A stretch of 64,000 nucleotides of DNA from positions 62,001-126,000 of the forward strand of contig NZ_VTFU01000006.1 in the NCBI RefSeq assembly GCF_009192735.1. Direction: 5' to 3'. Below are positions 32,633-41,151 of this stretch, piece by piece. A model generated the notes under the pieces. That model made no database searches. It was given only the letters and a program-made list of their open reading frames with translations, and was not told the DNA's origin. Origin of the DNA: Arthrobacter gandavensis (GTDB taxonomy: Bacteria; Actinomycetota; Actinomycetes; Actinomycetales; Micrococcaceae). Both the position numbers and the translations under genes were made by a program. The first letter of the stretch is position 1. The number at the start of each line of letters is the position of its first letter.

Positions 32633-33460
32633 ATGGGACGGGTAACCCGGCGCGGGCGCATCACGAAATTCCGGACGGATGGAACGGTCACGAAACGCGA
32701 AGACGTGCTGGCCGGCGAAGAGCCGCTGGAAATCCGAGTCGAGGGTCGTTCCTTTACGGTCACGATGAGGACGCCCGGTGACGATTTTGATCTCGTTGCC
32801 GGGTTCCTGGTCTCGGAAGGCATCATTTGGGACCCTGCCCAACTGATCAGCCTGCGCTACTGCGCCGGCGTCGACGAGTCCGGCCAGCAGACCTTCAACG
32901 TCGTGGACGTCCAGCTCCGGCCGGGCACTGCTCTGCCGGACACTGCCATGGAGCGGCACGTCTACACCTCCAGCTCCTGCGGAATCTGTGGAACGGCATC
33001 GATCGAGGCGGTCCGCAAGTCCTCCCACTTCTCCCTTGGCGCCGATGACGTGCGGATTCCTCTTGAGGTGCTGGCAGCGCTGCCCGAAGAGCTGCGCCGC
33101 AACCAGAAGGTGTTTGACCGCACCGGCGGCGTTCACGCCGCGGGCCTTTTCACGTCCGAGGGGGAGCTGCTGTGCCTGCGCGAAGACGTGGGGCGGCACA
33201 ACGCGGTGGACAAAGTGGTGGGGTGGGCAGTGCGCGCCGGCATGCTGCCGCTGCGCGGAACCGTCCTGCAGGTATCCGGCCGTGCGTCCTTTGAACTGGT
33301 GCAAAAGGCCCAGCTTGCAGGAATTCCGGTGTTGGCAGCCGTCAGCGCTCCGTCCTCGCTGTCGGTGGAACTGGCCGAGGACGCCGGAATGACCCTGGTC
33401 GGTTTTAGCCGCGGAACTTCGCTGAACTGCTACGCGTTTCCGGAGCGGATTTCCGTCTGA
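32633..33460 (+). CDS. fdhD: Formate dehydrogenase accessory sulfurtransferase FdhD
   Basis: FdhD (275 residues) transfers sulfur from a desulfurase to the molybdenum cofactor so that formate dehydrogenase can be active. The sulfur-carrying CXXC motif appears in SSCGICGTASIE. Family segments include GDDFDLVAGFLVSEGII, FDRTGGVHAAGLF, REDVGRHNAVDKVVGW and VQKAQLAGIPVLAAVSAPSSLSV. The start at ATG 32633 has AAGGAG six bases upstream. It stands apart from the upstream moeA by a repeat-bearing gap and converges with the sensor-kinase gene. Formate dehydrogenase itself is not in this window. Confidence 0.95.
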   Translation: MGRVTRRGRITKFRTDGTVTKREDVLAGEEPLEIRVEGRSFTVTMRTPGDDFDLVAGFLVSEGIIWDPAQLISLRYCAGVDESGQQTFNVVDVQLRPGTALPDTAMERHVYTSSSCGICGTASIEAVRKSSHFSLGADDVRIPLEVLAALPEELRRNQKVFDRTGGVHAAGLFTSEGELLCLREDVGRHNAVDKVVGWAVRAGMLPLRGTVLQVSGRASFELVQKAQLAGIPVLAAVSAPSSLSVELAEDAGMTLVGFSRGTSLNCYAFPERISV

Positions 33461-33485
33461 CCCGTCAGCGGCGAGCTGAAGCGGA

Positions 33486-35162
33486 TCAGCGCTGGGACGG
33501 AATCTGCACGGTTACGGTGGTGCCCCGGCCCATCACCGAATCGATGTCCAGCTCTCCGCCGTGCTGAAGGACGATGTCCTGCACGATCGCCAGGCCCAGC
33601 CCAGTGCCGGGAATCGCGGCAGCCGTTGCGTTGGATGCGCGGAAAAACCGCCGGAACAGCTTCGGAACCTCGCCTTCGGGGATGCCGATCCCGGTGTCCG
33701 AGATCTTGATCCGGAGCTGCGGGCCGGACTCTGTCTTGACGTCGTCAACCACCACGTCCACTGTCCCTCCCGGCGGTGTGAACTTCACGGCGTTGGAAAA
33801 CAGATTCGTAAACACCTGCTCCAGCTGCGCCTGGTCGCCGTCGACCAGCAGGGGTGCCTTCATGGGAGCAAGCCGCAATGCTATGTCGTTGGACGCCGCC
33901 GCGGGGGCCAGCGCTGCCGCCACCGATTCCAACAGGCCAGTCAGATCGACTTCCTCCACAGCCAGGCTGGCGTGGGCATCGCTTCGGGAGATGGTCAGCA
34001 GATCGGTGATGAGTTGGTTCAGCCGTGCCGCGTTGCGCCCGACGATGTCCAGCATCTGCACCATGTGTGCCGGGACTTCCCCAGCGGAGCCGTCCAAGAT
34101 CAGGTCCAGGTAGCCAGTGATGGATGTCAGCGGTGTTCGGAGCTCATGATTGACGGTGGCCACAAAGTCGGTTTTGGCCTGGTCCAGTTCCCTGAGCCGG
34201 GACAGCACCTCCCGCTGCGCGGTGATCAGGTGTCCCTGGACCAGTCCGTGGGCAAGGTTTCCGCAGACATGCTGGATCAGGGAGAGTTCGGTCCTGCTCC
34301 AGTGCCGCGGGCCCGTGGTGCCGGCAATCCAGATGTAACCCAGGACCTGCTCGCCGTGGGCCAGCGGTGCGAACACGGAAGTCCGCAGATTGGGTGGGGC
34401 TGCTTCGGCGAGGATCCTTCCATCGGTCTCGTCCGGGCTGTGGTGGTCCTCGACCCGCAGGACGGTTTCCCGTTCCCACAGTGATGAACACAACTGCAGC
34501 GCTTCAGCCCGGGGGATGTGGCGGAAGTCGTTTGCCGGCAAGGTACGGTCCCAGGCGGCCGCCAACTCCGGAACCCGCTCTCCCGGGAAGGTCTCGAGCA
34601 TGACGTGACAGCCGCGAAACGTCTCACCGAGGCCCCGCACAACCAAAGCCGCCATCCGCTCGGGATCATTGGTCCCGCGCAGAGCGGCCGAGATTGCCCG
34701 GGTATCGTCCCGGAGCCGTGCTGCGGCGACTTTCCGGCGCCGGGTGGCCCGGCTGCCGGCGAGGACGAGGGCAACCCGGGCCGCCAAATCCGTGCCGTCC
34801 GCCGGACCGGCAACGAAGTCCGTGATGCCAAGCTGGATCATGGACTCGATGTCCAGCTCCCGGCCGCCGGAAAGCAGGATGATCGGGAGCCCGGCAACGG
34901 AAGGTTCCTGCCGAAGACGCCGCAGCTGGTCAGGCCGAGCACCTCCCAGCATGACCGAGTCCACCACTCCCAGAACGACGTCGCGTTCCTGGAGCGCCTG
35001 GATGGCGGCCGACTCATCTTCCACATGCAGTGTCAGCAGGCCTGCATCGCGCAGCACGGTGTCCGCCGCAGCCCGAAGATCACCGGTGCGCACCGCCACT
35101 ACCGCAAACTGTGCCGAGGCATCGCCGGGCGTCGGTTGCAGTGGTTGAAGCACCCTGGGCAT
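33486..35162 (-). CDS. Hybrid sensor histidine kinase with degenerate receiver and GAF domain
   Basis: This is a 558-residue soluble kinase. Residues about 16-130 resemble a receiver domain: the phospho-acceptor-like Asp is in GVVDSVML, but the usual acidic pair is absent (VAVRTGDL) and the conserved Lys is Gly (FVAGPADG), so phosphorylation is doubtful. Residues about 175-310 look like a GAF sensor. The kinase core follows with the H box VNHELRTPL near residue 340, the N box NLFSNAVKFT, the G1 box SDTGIGIPEGEVPKLFRRF and the G2 box GTGLGLAIVQDIVLQHGG. No membrane helix is seen. The start is ATG 35162; an upstream frame to 35402 has no support. It converges with fdhD and diverges from the ABC exporter. 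No partner regulator is adjacent. Confidence 0.9.
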   Translation of the reverse strand: MPRVLQPLQPTPGDASAQFAVVAVRTGDLRAAADTVLRDAGLLTLHVEDESAAIQALQERDVVLGVVDSVMLGGARPDQLRRLRQEPSVAGLPIILLSGGRELDIESMIQLGITDFVAGPADGTDLAARVALVLAGSRATRRRKVAAARLRDDTRAISAALRGTNDPERMAALVVRGLGETFRGCHVMLETFPGERVPELAAAWDRTLPANDFRHIPRAEALQLCSSLWERETVLRVEDHHSPDETDGRILAEAAPPNLRTSVFAPLAHGEQVLGYIWIAGTTGPRHWSRTELSLIQHVCGNLAHGLVQGHLITAQREVLSRLRELDQAKTDFVATVNHELRTPLTSITGYLDLILDGSAGEVPAHMVQMLDIVGRNAARLNQLITDLLTISRSDAHASLAVEEVDLTGLLESVAAALAPAAASNDIALRLAPMKAPLLVDGDQAQLEQVFTNLFSNAVKFTPPGGTVDVVVDDVKTESGPQLRIKISDTGIGIPEGEVPKLFRRFFRASNATAAAIPGTGLGLAIVQDIVLQHGGELDIDSVMGRGTTVTVQIPSQR

Positions 35163-35366
35163 GGAGGCCTTTCGTCGTCTGCGCAATTCCCGAGAGGGTG
35201 CAGCGAATGGAAGTGTACCAGCGGACCCGGCCGCACCTGTGCCGGAGGTCACCTTTGTGTCAAACGGCGGGCCCCGGCCTTCCGGCAGCCAGGGCGGAGC
35301 GCCGGTGGGAATGGACTGTCGGTGCCGAGGCTTAAACTGAGGAGCGAATACAACGGAGGCGGAAAG

Positions 35367-37259
35367 ATGAGCATGGAAGGCGCGGCGTGGAGTTCCCTGC
35401 ACAAGATCTCCACCGCCAGGGGCAGCGACAACAAGATTTCACGGGAGACGCTGCGGCGGATCATTGACTTCGCCTCCCCCTACAAGAAGCAGCTGGTGGG
35501 GTTTGTCCTGCTGTCCACCCTGGGGGCCTTTTTGGCCGTGGCCACCCCGGTCCTGGCCGGCGAGGTCGTCAATTCCATTGTTGCGGGGTCGGCAGCCGGC
35601 CGTGTCATCCAGCTGGCCCTGCTGATTGCCGCTGTCGCCGTGGCGGACTCGGCGGTGTCGCTGGCCACCCGGTGGTTCTCCTCCAGGATCGGCGAGCAGG
35701 TGATCCTGGACCTGCGCACGGCGGTCTTTGACCACGTGCAGCGCATGCCCATCGCTTTCTTCACGCGCACGCGCACGGGAGCTCTGGTTAGCCGGCTCAA
35801 TAATGACGTCATTGGAGCACAGCAGGCGTTCAGCGGAACTCTGTCGGGCGTGGTGAGTAACCTCGTCGCACTCATCCTGACCCTGATCGTCATGCTCAAC
35901 ACCTCCTGGCAGGTGACAGTGCTGGCCATGGTGCTGCTGCCCGTGTTCCTCATTCCGGCCCGCCGCATGGGCGGAAGGCTGGCGGCGCTGCGGCGTGAAG
36001 CCGCCAATCACAATGCCTCCATGGGAACCCAGATGACCGAACGGTTCTCTGCCCCCGGAGCCACGCTGGTGAAGCTGTTCGGCCGGCCCGAACAGGAATC
36101 GAGCGAGTTCGCCGTCCGTGCCGCAAGAGTCCGGGACATCGGGGTGAAGATGGCCATGATGCAGGCTGTGTTTGTCACGGCACTGACGCTGGTCTCAGCC
36201 CTGGCCCTGGCCTTGGTTTACGGTTTGGGCGGATACCTGGCACTCAACGGGAACCTGAACACGGGCGACGTCGTCACCCTTGCCCTGTTGCTGACCCGCC
36301 TGTACGCGCCGCTGACCTCGCTGGCCAACGCCCGGGTGGAAATCATGAGCGCCGTGGTCAGTTTTGAGCGGGTTTTCGAGATCCTTGACCTGAAGCCGCT
36401 GATCCGTGAAAAGGAAACCACGGTTCCCGTTCCGGAGGGTCCGCTGGGCGTGGAGTTCGACGACGTTCGGTTTGCCTATCCAACCGCCGACAAGGTTTCG
36501 CTGGCCTCGCTGGAAGACGTTGCCGTCCTGGACTCGCGCGGCGGCGAAGAAGTGCTGCACGGGATTTCCTTCCGGGTGGAACCAGGCCAGACCGTGGCGC
36601 TGGTCGGCACATCCGGCGCCGGTAAATCCACGATCGCCCAGCTGATGTCGCGGCTGTACGACGTTGATTCCGGGGCGGTGCGTTTTTCCGGCACGGACGT
36701 GCGGGACGTCAGCTTCGGCGCCATGCGCCAGGCACTGGGCATGGTGACGCAGGACGGGCACCTCTTCCATGAGAGCATCCGCTCCAACCTGCTGCTGGCC
36801 AACCCCGAGGCCAGCGAGGACCAGGTGTGGGATGCCCTGCGGCGAGCCAGGCTGGAGGACCTGATCCGGTCCCTGCCCGACGGCTTGGACACCATGGTGG
36901 GGGAGCGCGGCTACCGGCTGTCCGGCGGGGAACGCCAGCGGATGACCATCGCCCGGCTCCTGCTGGCGCAGCCGCGGATCGTGATCCTGGACGAAGCCAC
37001 GGCAGCTCTCGACTCCACCTCCGAAGCGGCCGTGCAGGCGGCCCTGGGAGAGGCGCTGGAAGGCCGCACCGCCGTCGTTATCGCCCACCGGCTGTCGACC
37101 ATCCGCAACGCGGACAAGATTCTAGTCATCGAGGGCGGCCGCATTGCAGAGCAGGGCACCCACGCCGAGCTTCTGGAGCTCGGTGGCCGGTATGCGGAGC
37201 TGCACGGGACGCAGTTTGCCGTGGAAGAGGTTCCGGATGAGGGAGCTGTCCGCGGCTAG
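35367..37259 (+). CDS. ABC transporter, fused permease and ATP-binding (exporter type)
   Basis: This is a 630-residue ABC half-transporter. The membrane domain (about residues 25-330) has six predicted helices and a coupling segment with SRLNNDVIGAQQAFSG and RFSAPGATLVKLFGR. The ATPase domain (about 355-600) has GTSGAGKST (Walker A), LSGGERQRM (signature) and RIVILDEATAALD (Walker B), then the switch His in VIAHRLSTI. It should act as a homodimer that exports a lipid, peptide or drug; the sequence does not say which. It starts at ATG 35367 after GGAGGCGG; although the frame is open upstream to 34518, that stretch overlaps the kinase gene and lacks domain similarity. Confidence 0.93.
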   Translation: MSMEGAAWSSLHKISTARGSDNKISRETLRRIIDFASPYKKQLVGFVLLSTLGAFLAVATPVLAGEVVNSIVAGSAAGRVIQLALLIAAVAVADSAVSLATRWFSSRIGEQVILDLRTAVFDHVQRMPIAFFTRTRTGALVSRLNNDVIGAQQAFSGTLSGVVSNLVALILTLIVMLNTSWQVTVLAMVLLPVFLIPARRMGGRLAALRREAANHNASMGTQMTERFSAPGATLVKLFGRPEQESSEFAVRAARVRDIGVKMAMMQAVFVTALTLVSALALALVYGLGGYLALNGNLNTGDVVTLALLLTRLYAPLTSLANARVEIMSAVVSFERVFEILDLKPLIREKETTVPVPEGPLGVEFDDVRFAYPTADKVSLASLEDVAVLDSRGGEEVLHGISFRVEPGQTVALVGTSGAGKSTIAQLMSRLYDVDSGAVRFSGTDVRDVSFGAMRQALGMVTQDGHLFHESIRSNLLLANPEASEDQVWDALRRARLEDLIRSLPDGLDTMVGERGYRLSGGERQRMTIARLLLAQPRIVILDEATAALDSTSEAAVQAALGEALEGRTAVVIAHRLSTIRNADKILVIEGGRIAEQGTHAELLELGGRYAELHGTQFAVEEVPDEGAVRG

Positions 37260-37386
37260 CGGTGCCGGGCCGAAAGGCTGCCCGCCACCGCGGCGGGCGA
37301 CGCGGCCCTCGTACTCGGCGCCAAGCCGATGTGGTGTGCGGGTGAGGGGCGTGCGTGTGCAGGGCGTATCTGGTGCGGGATTTACG

Positions 37387-37463
37387 TGGTGCCCCCGGCC
37401 GGAATCGAACCGACGACCTGCCCTTTAGGAGAGGGCCGCTCTATCCTACTGAGCTACGAGGGC
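37387..37463 (-). tRNA. tRNA-Arg (anticodon CCT)
   Basis: A full cloverleaf with encoded CCA reads on the minus strand. The acceptor stem is GCCCTCG with CGGGGGC (one G-U pair), and the D arm is GCTC with GAGC. The anticodon stem-loop is GCCCT-CTCCTAA-AGGGC, which gives anticodon CCT and decodes AGG. The T arm is GTCGG-TTCGATT-CCGGC, followed by A and CCA. It has 77 bases including CCA. Confidence 0.96.
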
Positions 37464-37530
37464 GTGCCGCCGGACTGGCCGGCAGGCGGTTATCAGCTTA
37501 CCTGCTCCTGCGGCCGGCTTGCTGCATCCG

Positions 37531-38124
37531 TTACGGTGCGTGTTGTCCGGCAGGCGCGTCCGGACCGGCGCCGGGGCCTGAATCGGCGGCTGTTTCGGGG
37601 CCAGGGCCGGTGCCGCTGTCTGATCCGCTCCCGGGTGCGCCGCCGGCTGTGGACCGGGGTTCCGCCAGCGCAGCCTGGTGCGCAGCGTAGGCCGTGCGCA
37701 TGTCCTCCATGAAGCGGCGCACTGTTTCTAGCTCGTCCGTGGAGTACCGGTTCATGACGTCATCCGTCAGTGCTCCCAGCGGGCCGAAGTAGGCCGCCGC
37801 AAGCTGCATGGCCAGCGGCTCAAAGTGCAGCGTCACCTTCCTGCGGTCGGCGTGGTCCCGGTTGCGGTGGATATGTCCAATGCGTTCGAGTCGGTCGATG
37901 ACTGCGGTGGTGGCTCCTGTTGATGTCCCGAGTTTGGCGCTGAGCTTACCGGCGGTGAGGGCTTCACTGCGGGTTTCCGCTTCCATGATCAGGGTTAGGG
38001 CCCGCATGTCGGTTGCGTTGAGGCCTTCGCGGTGCGCGAAAGTGTCCGCCACACGCTGCCCGTCCAGGGACATGCCGCGGATTGCGTTGACGATCTTTCG
38101 CCGCAGATCCTTCTGTTCCACCAT
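37531..38124 (-). CDS. MarR family transcriptional regulator
   Basis: This is a 197-residue MarR-type dimeric winged-helix repressor. The DNA-binding part includes LNATDMRALTLIMEAET and GKLSAKLGTSTGATTAVIDRLERIGHI, with the wing RNRDHADRRKVTL. The C-terminal 45 residues, rich in Gly, Pro, Ser and Thr, look disordered and lie outside the fold. It is divergent from the MMPL transporter with 80 bases between. The operator region there carries inverted repeats, so it most probably represses itself and the transporter and is released by a small ligand exported by the pump. The start is ATG 38124; the GTG at 38127 is also possible. Confidence 0.92.
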   Translation of the reverse strand: MVEQKDLRRKIVNAIRGMSLDGQRVADTFAHREGLNATDMRALTLIMEAETRSEALTAGKLSAKLGTSTGATTAVIDRLERIGHIHRNRDHADRRKVTLHFEPLAMQLAAAYFGPLGALTDDVMNRYSTDELETVRRFMEDMRTAYAAHQAALAEPRSTAGGAPGSGSDSGTGPGPETAADSGPGAGPDAPAGQHAP

Positions 38125-38144
38125 CACATTGTAACTCTACCTTG

Positions 38145-38185
38145 AAGTATCTCTAAAAGTGAGATACTTTTTCTAAGAGATACTT
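38145..38185. promoter_or_regulatory. MarR operator with three half-sites
   Basis: AAGTATCTC (38145-38153), seven bases, then GAGATACTT (38161-38169) form a perfect 9-bp inverted repeat. A third half-site, GAGATACTT, lies at 38177-38185 in the same orientation as the second, 16 bases on. The region is AT-rich and includes possible -10 boxes for both divergent genes (TATCTC, TACTTT), so bound MarR would cover both promoters. Confidence 0.8.
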
Positions 38186-38204
38186 TATTGCACCAGGAGC
38201 AGAC

Positions 38205-40337
38205 ATGAGCGCAGGGATAGTGAAATCGGCCAAAGCGGCCTGGGTCACGCTGCTGCTGAGCCTTGCGGTCGTCATCGGCCTCTTTGCTTTGCCGGCACAA
38301 GAGAACGAGGCGTCCACTGTGGGCGGCCTCGACGAGGCCTACCAAACAACCCAGGTGAACGATCTCCTGGAAGAATTTCCCGATGCCCAAGAGTCCACAG
38401 CACTGATTGTGGTGTCCCGGGAAGACGGGGAGGCAATGACCGACGCCGATCAGGCGGCCATCGCGGACATCAACGCGGCGGCGGCTGAACTCGGCGCCGT
38501 CGGTCCGCCGCCGCAGGTGCCCCCGATCGTCTCGGAGAACAAGCTGGTGGGCCTGGTTCCGGTCACGCTGCAGGCAGCAGCCGACGACGGTGATGCAGTA
38601 TCGGCCGAGGTGGAGAGCCTCCGCGGGGCAATCTCTGACGCGGCACCGGACGGCTTGACCGCACAGCTGACCGGCGGCGCCGCCTTCACCGCCGATCTGG
38701 CCGGAGTCTTTTCCGGCGCGAACTTTGTGCTGCTGACGGTTACGGCAGGCGTGGTGGCACTGCTGTTGCTCATCACGTACCGGTCACCCTGGCTCTGGCT
38801 TGTGCCGCTGGCCGTGGTGGCAACCATCGAACAGGCAGCCCTGAAGGTTGTTGACCTGCTGGCACCGGTGGTCGGGATCGACGTTGACCCCTCAGCCGTG
38901 GGAATTACCAGCGTGCTCGTCTTTGGTGCCGCCACCAACTACGCGCTGCTGCTGATCGCCCGCTACCGCGAAGAACTGCGCATCCACGAATCCAAGTACG
39001 AGGCCATGGGTAAGGCGCTCTCCCGCACCCGTGAAGCGATCATCGCTTCCGGCGGGACCGTCATTCTGGCACTTTTGGTGCTGCTCTTCACCGACACCCT
39101 GAGCTACCGCGGACTGGGCTTCTCGGCCGCCACGGGAATCGTCCTGGCCATTCTCAGTGCACTCTTTATCCTGCCCGCGGCCCTGGTGCTGCTCGGCCGG
39201 AAGCTGTTCTGGCCGTTCGTGCCGAAGGTCGGCGACGCCGCCCGTGAAGGCAAGTTCTGGGGCAAGCTCGGTGAGGCTACGGCGCGTGCACCCAAGCGCA
39301 TCGCCGGTGCCGCCGTCGTCGTCCTGCTGGCCGCCGGCGGACTGCTGTTCAACGTGCAGATCGGCCTGAGCGAAAACGAGCAGTTCACTGAGAAGCCGCA
39401 GGCCGTCACGGCAGCGGAAACCCTGGCCGAAGGGTTCCCCGCCGGCTCATCCTCGCCGGTGATCGTGCTGGTGAACTCCGACAGTGCTGATGCGGTGATC
39501 GAAGAAGTGTCAGCACTGGAAAGCGTCTCGGGGGCTGAAACGGCGTCGGAGCACGACGGCCTGACACGCATCGACATCATCGACACGTATGAGCCCGGCA
39601 CCGCCGAGTCCAACGAATTTATCGAGGAACTGCGGTCGGATCTGGCCGCCAACCCCGAGTACGGTGCACTGGTGGGCGGAGAAGCAGCCGAACGCGTGGA
39701 CCAGCTGGCCGCAAACCAGCACGACCTCACGCTCGTGGTGACCTCAGTCATCATCCTGGTCTTCCTGGTCCTGGTGGTGCTGCTGCGCAGCCTGGTGGCT
39801 CCGGTGCTGCTGGTTGCATCAGTGCTCCTGACCTTTGTTGCCAGCACCGGCATCAGCTGGTTCCTGTTCGTCAACGTCCTGGGCTTCCCTGCCCTGGACA
39901 CGCTCACGCTGCTGTACTCGTTTATCTTCCTGGTGGCGCTGGGTGTGGACTACAACATCTTCCTCACCACCCGCGCCCGTGAGAACGCCATGACCAAGGG
40001 GACCAAGGAAGGCATGCTCAGTGCCCTGCGGTCCACCGGCGGCGTGATCACCAGCGCCGGTATCCTTCTCGCCGCAGTGTTTGCGGTCCTGGGCGTGCTG
40101 CCGCTGGTGACGCTGACCCAGGTGGGCATCACAGTGGCCATCGGCGTGCTGCTGGACACCCTGGTGGTGCGGACGGTCATTGTTCCGGCGCTGGCCTTCA
40201 CCCTGGGGGAGAGGTTCTGGTGGCCCTCCAAGCCCGCAGGCCAGGGCGGCACCGGCGGCCGGCACGAGGCGGAGCCGGGGAACGACTCCGGTCCCAAGCG
40301 GGAGACGGCACCCGCCGGGGCGCACCGTGCCAACTAG
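38205..40337 (+). CDS. MMPL family (RND-type) transporter
   Basis: This is a 710-residue membrane transporter of the MMPL family, driven by proton flow and typically exporting lipids or hydrophobic compounds. It has two repeats: a helix at about 12-30, a large extracytoplasmic domain (30-165), six helices (165-345), a second extracytoplasmic domain (385-500) and helices (500-690). The second repeat has the canonical Asp-Tyr pair in LGVDYNIFLTTRAREN. The first repeat has GAATNYALLLIARYREEL, with Asn-Tyr instead of Asp-Tyr, as in many actinobacterial members. The start ATG 38205 follows AGGAG. The divergent MarR repressor likely controls it. A strong hairpin ends the gene. Confidence 0.93.
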   Translation: MSAGIVKSAKAAWVTLLLSLAVVIGLFALPAQENEASTVGGLDEAYQTTQVNDLLEEFPDAQESTALIVVSREDGEAMTDADQAAIADINAAAAELGAVGPPPQVPPIVSENKLVGLVPVTLQAAADDGDAVSAEVESLRGAISDAAPDGLTAQLTGGAAFTADLAGVFSGANFVLLTVTAGVVALLLLITYRSPWLWLVPLAVVATIEQAALKVVDLLAPVVGIDVDPSAVGITSVLVFGAATNYALLLIARYREELRIHESKYEAMGKALSRTREAIIASGGTVILALLVLLFTDTLSYRGLGFSAATGIVLAILSALFILPAALVLLGRKLFWPFVPKVGDAAREGKFWGKLGEATARAPKRIAGAAVVVLLAAGGLLFNVQIGLSENEQFTEKPQAVTAAETLAEGFPAGSSSPVIVLVNSDSADAVIEEVSALESVSGAETASEHDGLTRIDIIDTYEPGTAESNEFIEELRSDLAANPEYGALVGGEAAERVDQLAANQHDLTLVVTSVIILVFLVLVVLLRSLVAPVLLVASVLLTFVASTGISWFLFVNVLGFPALDTLTLLYSFIFLVALGVDYNIFLTTRARENAMTKGTKEGMLSALRSTGGVITSAGILLAAVFAVLGVLPLVTLTQVGITVAIGVLLDTLVVRTVIVPALAFTLGERFWWPSKPAGQGGTGGRHEAEPGNDSGPKRETAPAGAHRAN

Positions 40338-40404
40338 CTGCTGAGGCAGCCGGCGGAACCGCAGTCGATGGACAGGGTGACGCACGGAAAGCACCGCACA
40401 TAAC

Positions 40405-40443
40405 GTAAGGGCCCCGCCGGAAATTCTCCGGCGGGGCCCTTAC
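40405..40443. terminator. Bidirectional terminator between MMPL and membrane-protein genes
   Basis: GTAAGGGCCCCGCCGG (40405-40420) pairs with CCGGCGGGGCCCTTAC (40428-40443), and an inner A-T pair extends the stem to 17 bp. It sits between convergent genes. Confidence 0.85.
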
Positions 40444-40452
40444 TGGTGAAAG

Positions 40453-41067
40453 TCAGCTGGGAATCTTGGGACCGCGCCTGCTGAACACGGCAACGGCCGA
40501 AGCCAGAAGGCTGAGTCCGAAAAGCACCCAGCGGGCTATGGTCAGGGCGCTGGCCAGTGCCGCGTCTGAACTGGAGAGGGTGTCCGCCCCCAGGGCAGCG
40601 TCAATGGCCACGTTTTCCCACAGGTCAACAACGACGAAGAGGATTGGCGCCGCCCACAGCACCCAGCGCCTGATGCGGCCGCGGGCGTTCAAGCCGATGA
40701 TCAGCAGCCAGGTGAAGCCGAAAATGAGCGGGAAAATTGTTCCGGCGGTTTTGTGCACGTAGCTGAGCTGGCCGAGGGCATCCTCGTCCATGACCGAGCG
40801 CAGGTCATTCAGATACTCCATGCTGTAGCCGCCCACGAGCGAATCCGGCATGGCCATCCCGCCGGCGATCTGGGTCATTTGGCTCAAGACCATCAGATGC
40901 AGGTAGAAGAACATGAACAGTGTGGTGGCCACCGCCGCGACGAGGATCAGGTTTGCGTTGCTTTTGGCCTGCTGCGGTGAGCGTGGTGCAGCCTGGTTCG
41001 CTAAATGCGGGGGCAGGGCAGCCTTCTCGCCGTGCTTGGCCGCCCGCTGTGCCGGAGTTTTTCCCAT
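40453..41067 (-). CDS. Uncharacterised four-helix membrane protein
   Basis: I do not recognise a named family. The product is about 204 residues: a charged cytoplasmic N-terminus (MGKTPAQRAAKHGEKA and on, to about residue 45), then hydrophobic segments near 45-72, 110-135, 140-165 and 175-195. An extracytoplasmic loop of about 35 residues (GYSMEYLNDLRSVMDEDALGQL) lies between the first two. The C-terminus is basic (FSRRGPKIP). The start at ATG 41067 is set by a TACTCT -10 box six bases upstream. It is divergent from the inositol-phosphatase gene across an 84-base region and convergent with the MMPL transporter, from which a hairpin separates it. Confidence 0.75.
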   Translation of the reverse strand: MGKTPAQRAAKHGEKAALPPHLANQAAPRSPQQAKSNANLILVAAVATTLFMFFYLHLMVLSQMTQIAGGMAMPDSLVGGYSMEYLNDLRSVMDEDALGQLSYVHKTAGTIFPLIFGFTWLLIIGLNARGRIRRWVLWAAPILFVVVDLWENVAIDAALGADTLSSSDAALASALTIARWVLFGLSLLASAVAVFSRRGPKIPS

Positions 41068-41151
41068 ACCTACAGAGTATCGCCGCGTGCGCCGGCAATT
41101 CGGACCGCAGAGCTTCTCCCCGGGACATCTTCTGCCCGATAGGGTGGCTGC
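41068..41151. promoter_or_regulatory. Divergent leaderless promoter pair
   Basis: In 84 bases two start codons face away from each other. On the minus strand TACTCT (41074-41079) is followed by six bases and ATG 41067. On the plus strand TAGGGT (41140-41145) is followed by six bases and ATG 41152. Neither gene has a ribosome site in this gap, so both messages are probably leaderless. Confidence 0.55.

Noticed and set aside
31718-33304. Minus-strand open frame spanning moeA and fdhD
   Set aside because: Both plus-strand genes have all expected motifs; the minus frame crosses the repeat array and has no motif.
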